Made by a program: the position numbers and the translations under genes. Positions 61,485-64,000 of a stretch of DNA of 64,000 bases are shown here, one piece after another. The DNA is from CAJQHT01 sp038123275. Lineage in GTDB: Bacteria; Pseudomonadota; Alphaproteobacteria; Rickettsiales; UBA1997. Below the pieces are notes generated by a model. It had not been told where the DNA came from and did no database searches. It saw nothing but the letters and a program-made list of their open reading frames with translations. Every line of letters begins with the position of its first letter. Position 1 is the stretch's first letter. The stretch spans positions 175,054-239,053 of the forward strand of contig JAYORG010000001.1 of the NCBI GenBank assembly GCA_038123275.1, in the 5' to 3' direction.

Positions 61485-61761
61485 CAACCCCTCGCAATTT
61501 TATTATCTTAATTTGCAAGCTTCTTTAGAAAGGTTTTTGTGGATTAATTTATAATACTTAAAATTTCGAGTTTTGGATGCTGGCAATACTTGTTATTACT
61601 ACTTCCAATTTGTTGTTTGACATTGTGAATAATTGACACCGTAGGAAGATTTATTTATTTAAATTTTCTTACAAAAATGAATACCGTAATTAATAGTTCA
61701 AAAGTAACTCAAGTAATTATTGTTGCTATATGCAGATTTAATTCTGCATATAACTGCTTTA

Positions 61762-64000
<2,239 letters not shown>

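Noticed and set aside
61266..61760. Search for 16S rRNA, tRNA-Ile or tRNA-Ala before the 23S
   Set aside because: No cloverleaf or conserved 16S segment could be read; the stretch is AT-rich spacer with a promoter.

Overview
The window is very AT-rich and gene-dense. It looks like part of the chromosome of a host-associated alphaproteobacterium of the order Rickettsiales or a close relative. This rests on the housekeeping set (split nuoABC cluster, rsmA, mrcA-free murA/dcd, clpB, psd, radA, recQ, pepF, glpX, secB, rpmG), on a 23S rRNA gene that is not preceded by 16S rRNA (a known Rickettsiales trait), on palindromic repeats that also sit inside a coding gene, and on many ankyrin, LRR, TPR, PDZ and protease-like proteins of the host-interaction type. 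Retained argB, dapA and proB suggest a less reduced lineage than Rickettsia itself. The lineage placement is inference; no database was searched.

Layout. 1-500: tRNA-Glu and a broken second copy. 490-2866: an IS4-family element with terminal inverted repeats, a target duplication and an unusual passenger gene. 3027-4735: a HicAB toxin-antitoxin module and an MNT/HEPN pair that is really one fused reading frame cut by two stop codons. 4736-5205: repeat-rich spacer. 5206-7016: queA and ubiE, divergent. 7037-10049: a TPR-ankyrin-coiled-coil gene broken by a stop codon and by a G8 tract. 10175-13556: rpmE, a BioH-like hydrolase behind a triple 42-bp repeat, argB and an exported glutamate-racemase-like protein. 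13591-15599 (minus): a membrane protein and nuoCBA. 15678-20753: dapA-rsmA-large flavoprotein operon. 21154-27948: pepF, a frameshifted glycosyltransferase-PDZ gene, an RlmD-like methyltransferase, a lipoprotein candidate, a Bdr-like coiled-coil protein and psd. 28155-35341: clpB, a large HExxH protein, murA and dcd. 35644-38382: an RnfD/NqrB-like membrane protein and a CPA2 antiporter. 38488-44929: a giant LRR / transglutaminase / multi-AAA gene with one frameshift. 44971-46603: secB-glpX-rpmG. 46756-49000: a decayed EEP-nuclease/phosphatase-PDZ gene. 49070-51753: ankyrin gene and Xaa-Pro aminopeptidase. 51867-58895: second Bdr-like gene, recQ, a MITE, radA, an OmpA-like lipoprotein, an unknown gene and proB. 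59130-61265: LRR membrane protein. 61762-end: 23S rRNA.

A clear pattern runs through the window: essential metabolic and informational genes are intact, while nearly every large accessory gene is interrupted, usually at a homopolymer (A8, A9, G8) or by an in-frame stop. This may be decay, phase variation, transcriptional slippage or, in part, assembly error. The most notable candidates for something undescribed are the giant LRR-transglutaminase-AAA protein, the two PDZ-tailed accessory enzymes, the IS4 element with a passenger gene, and a pair of fold-back elements that share a 14-bp core but have different arms.
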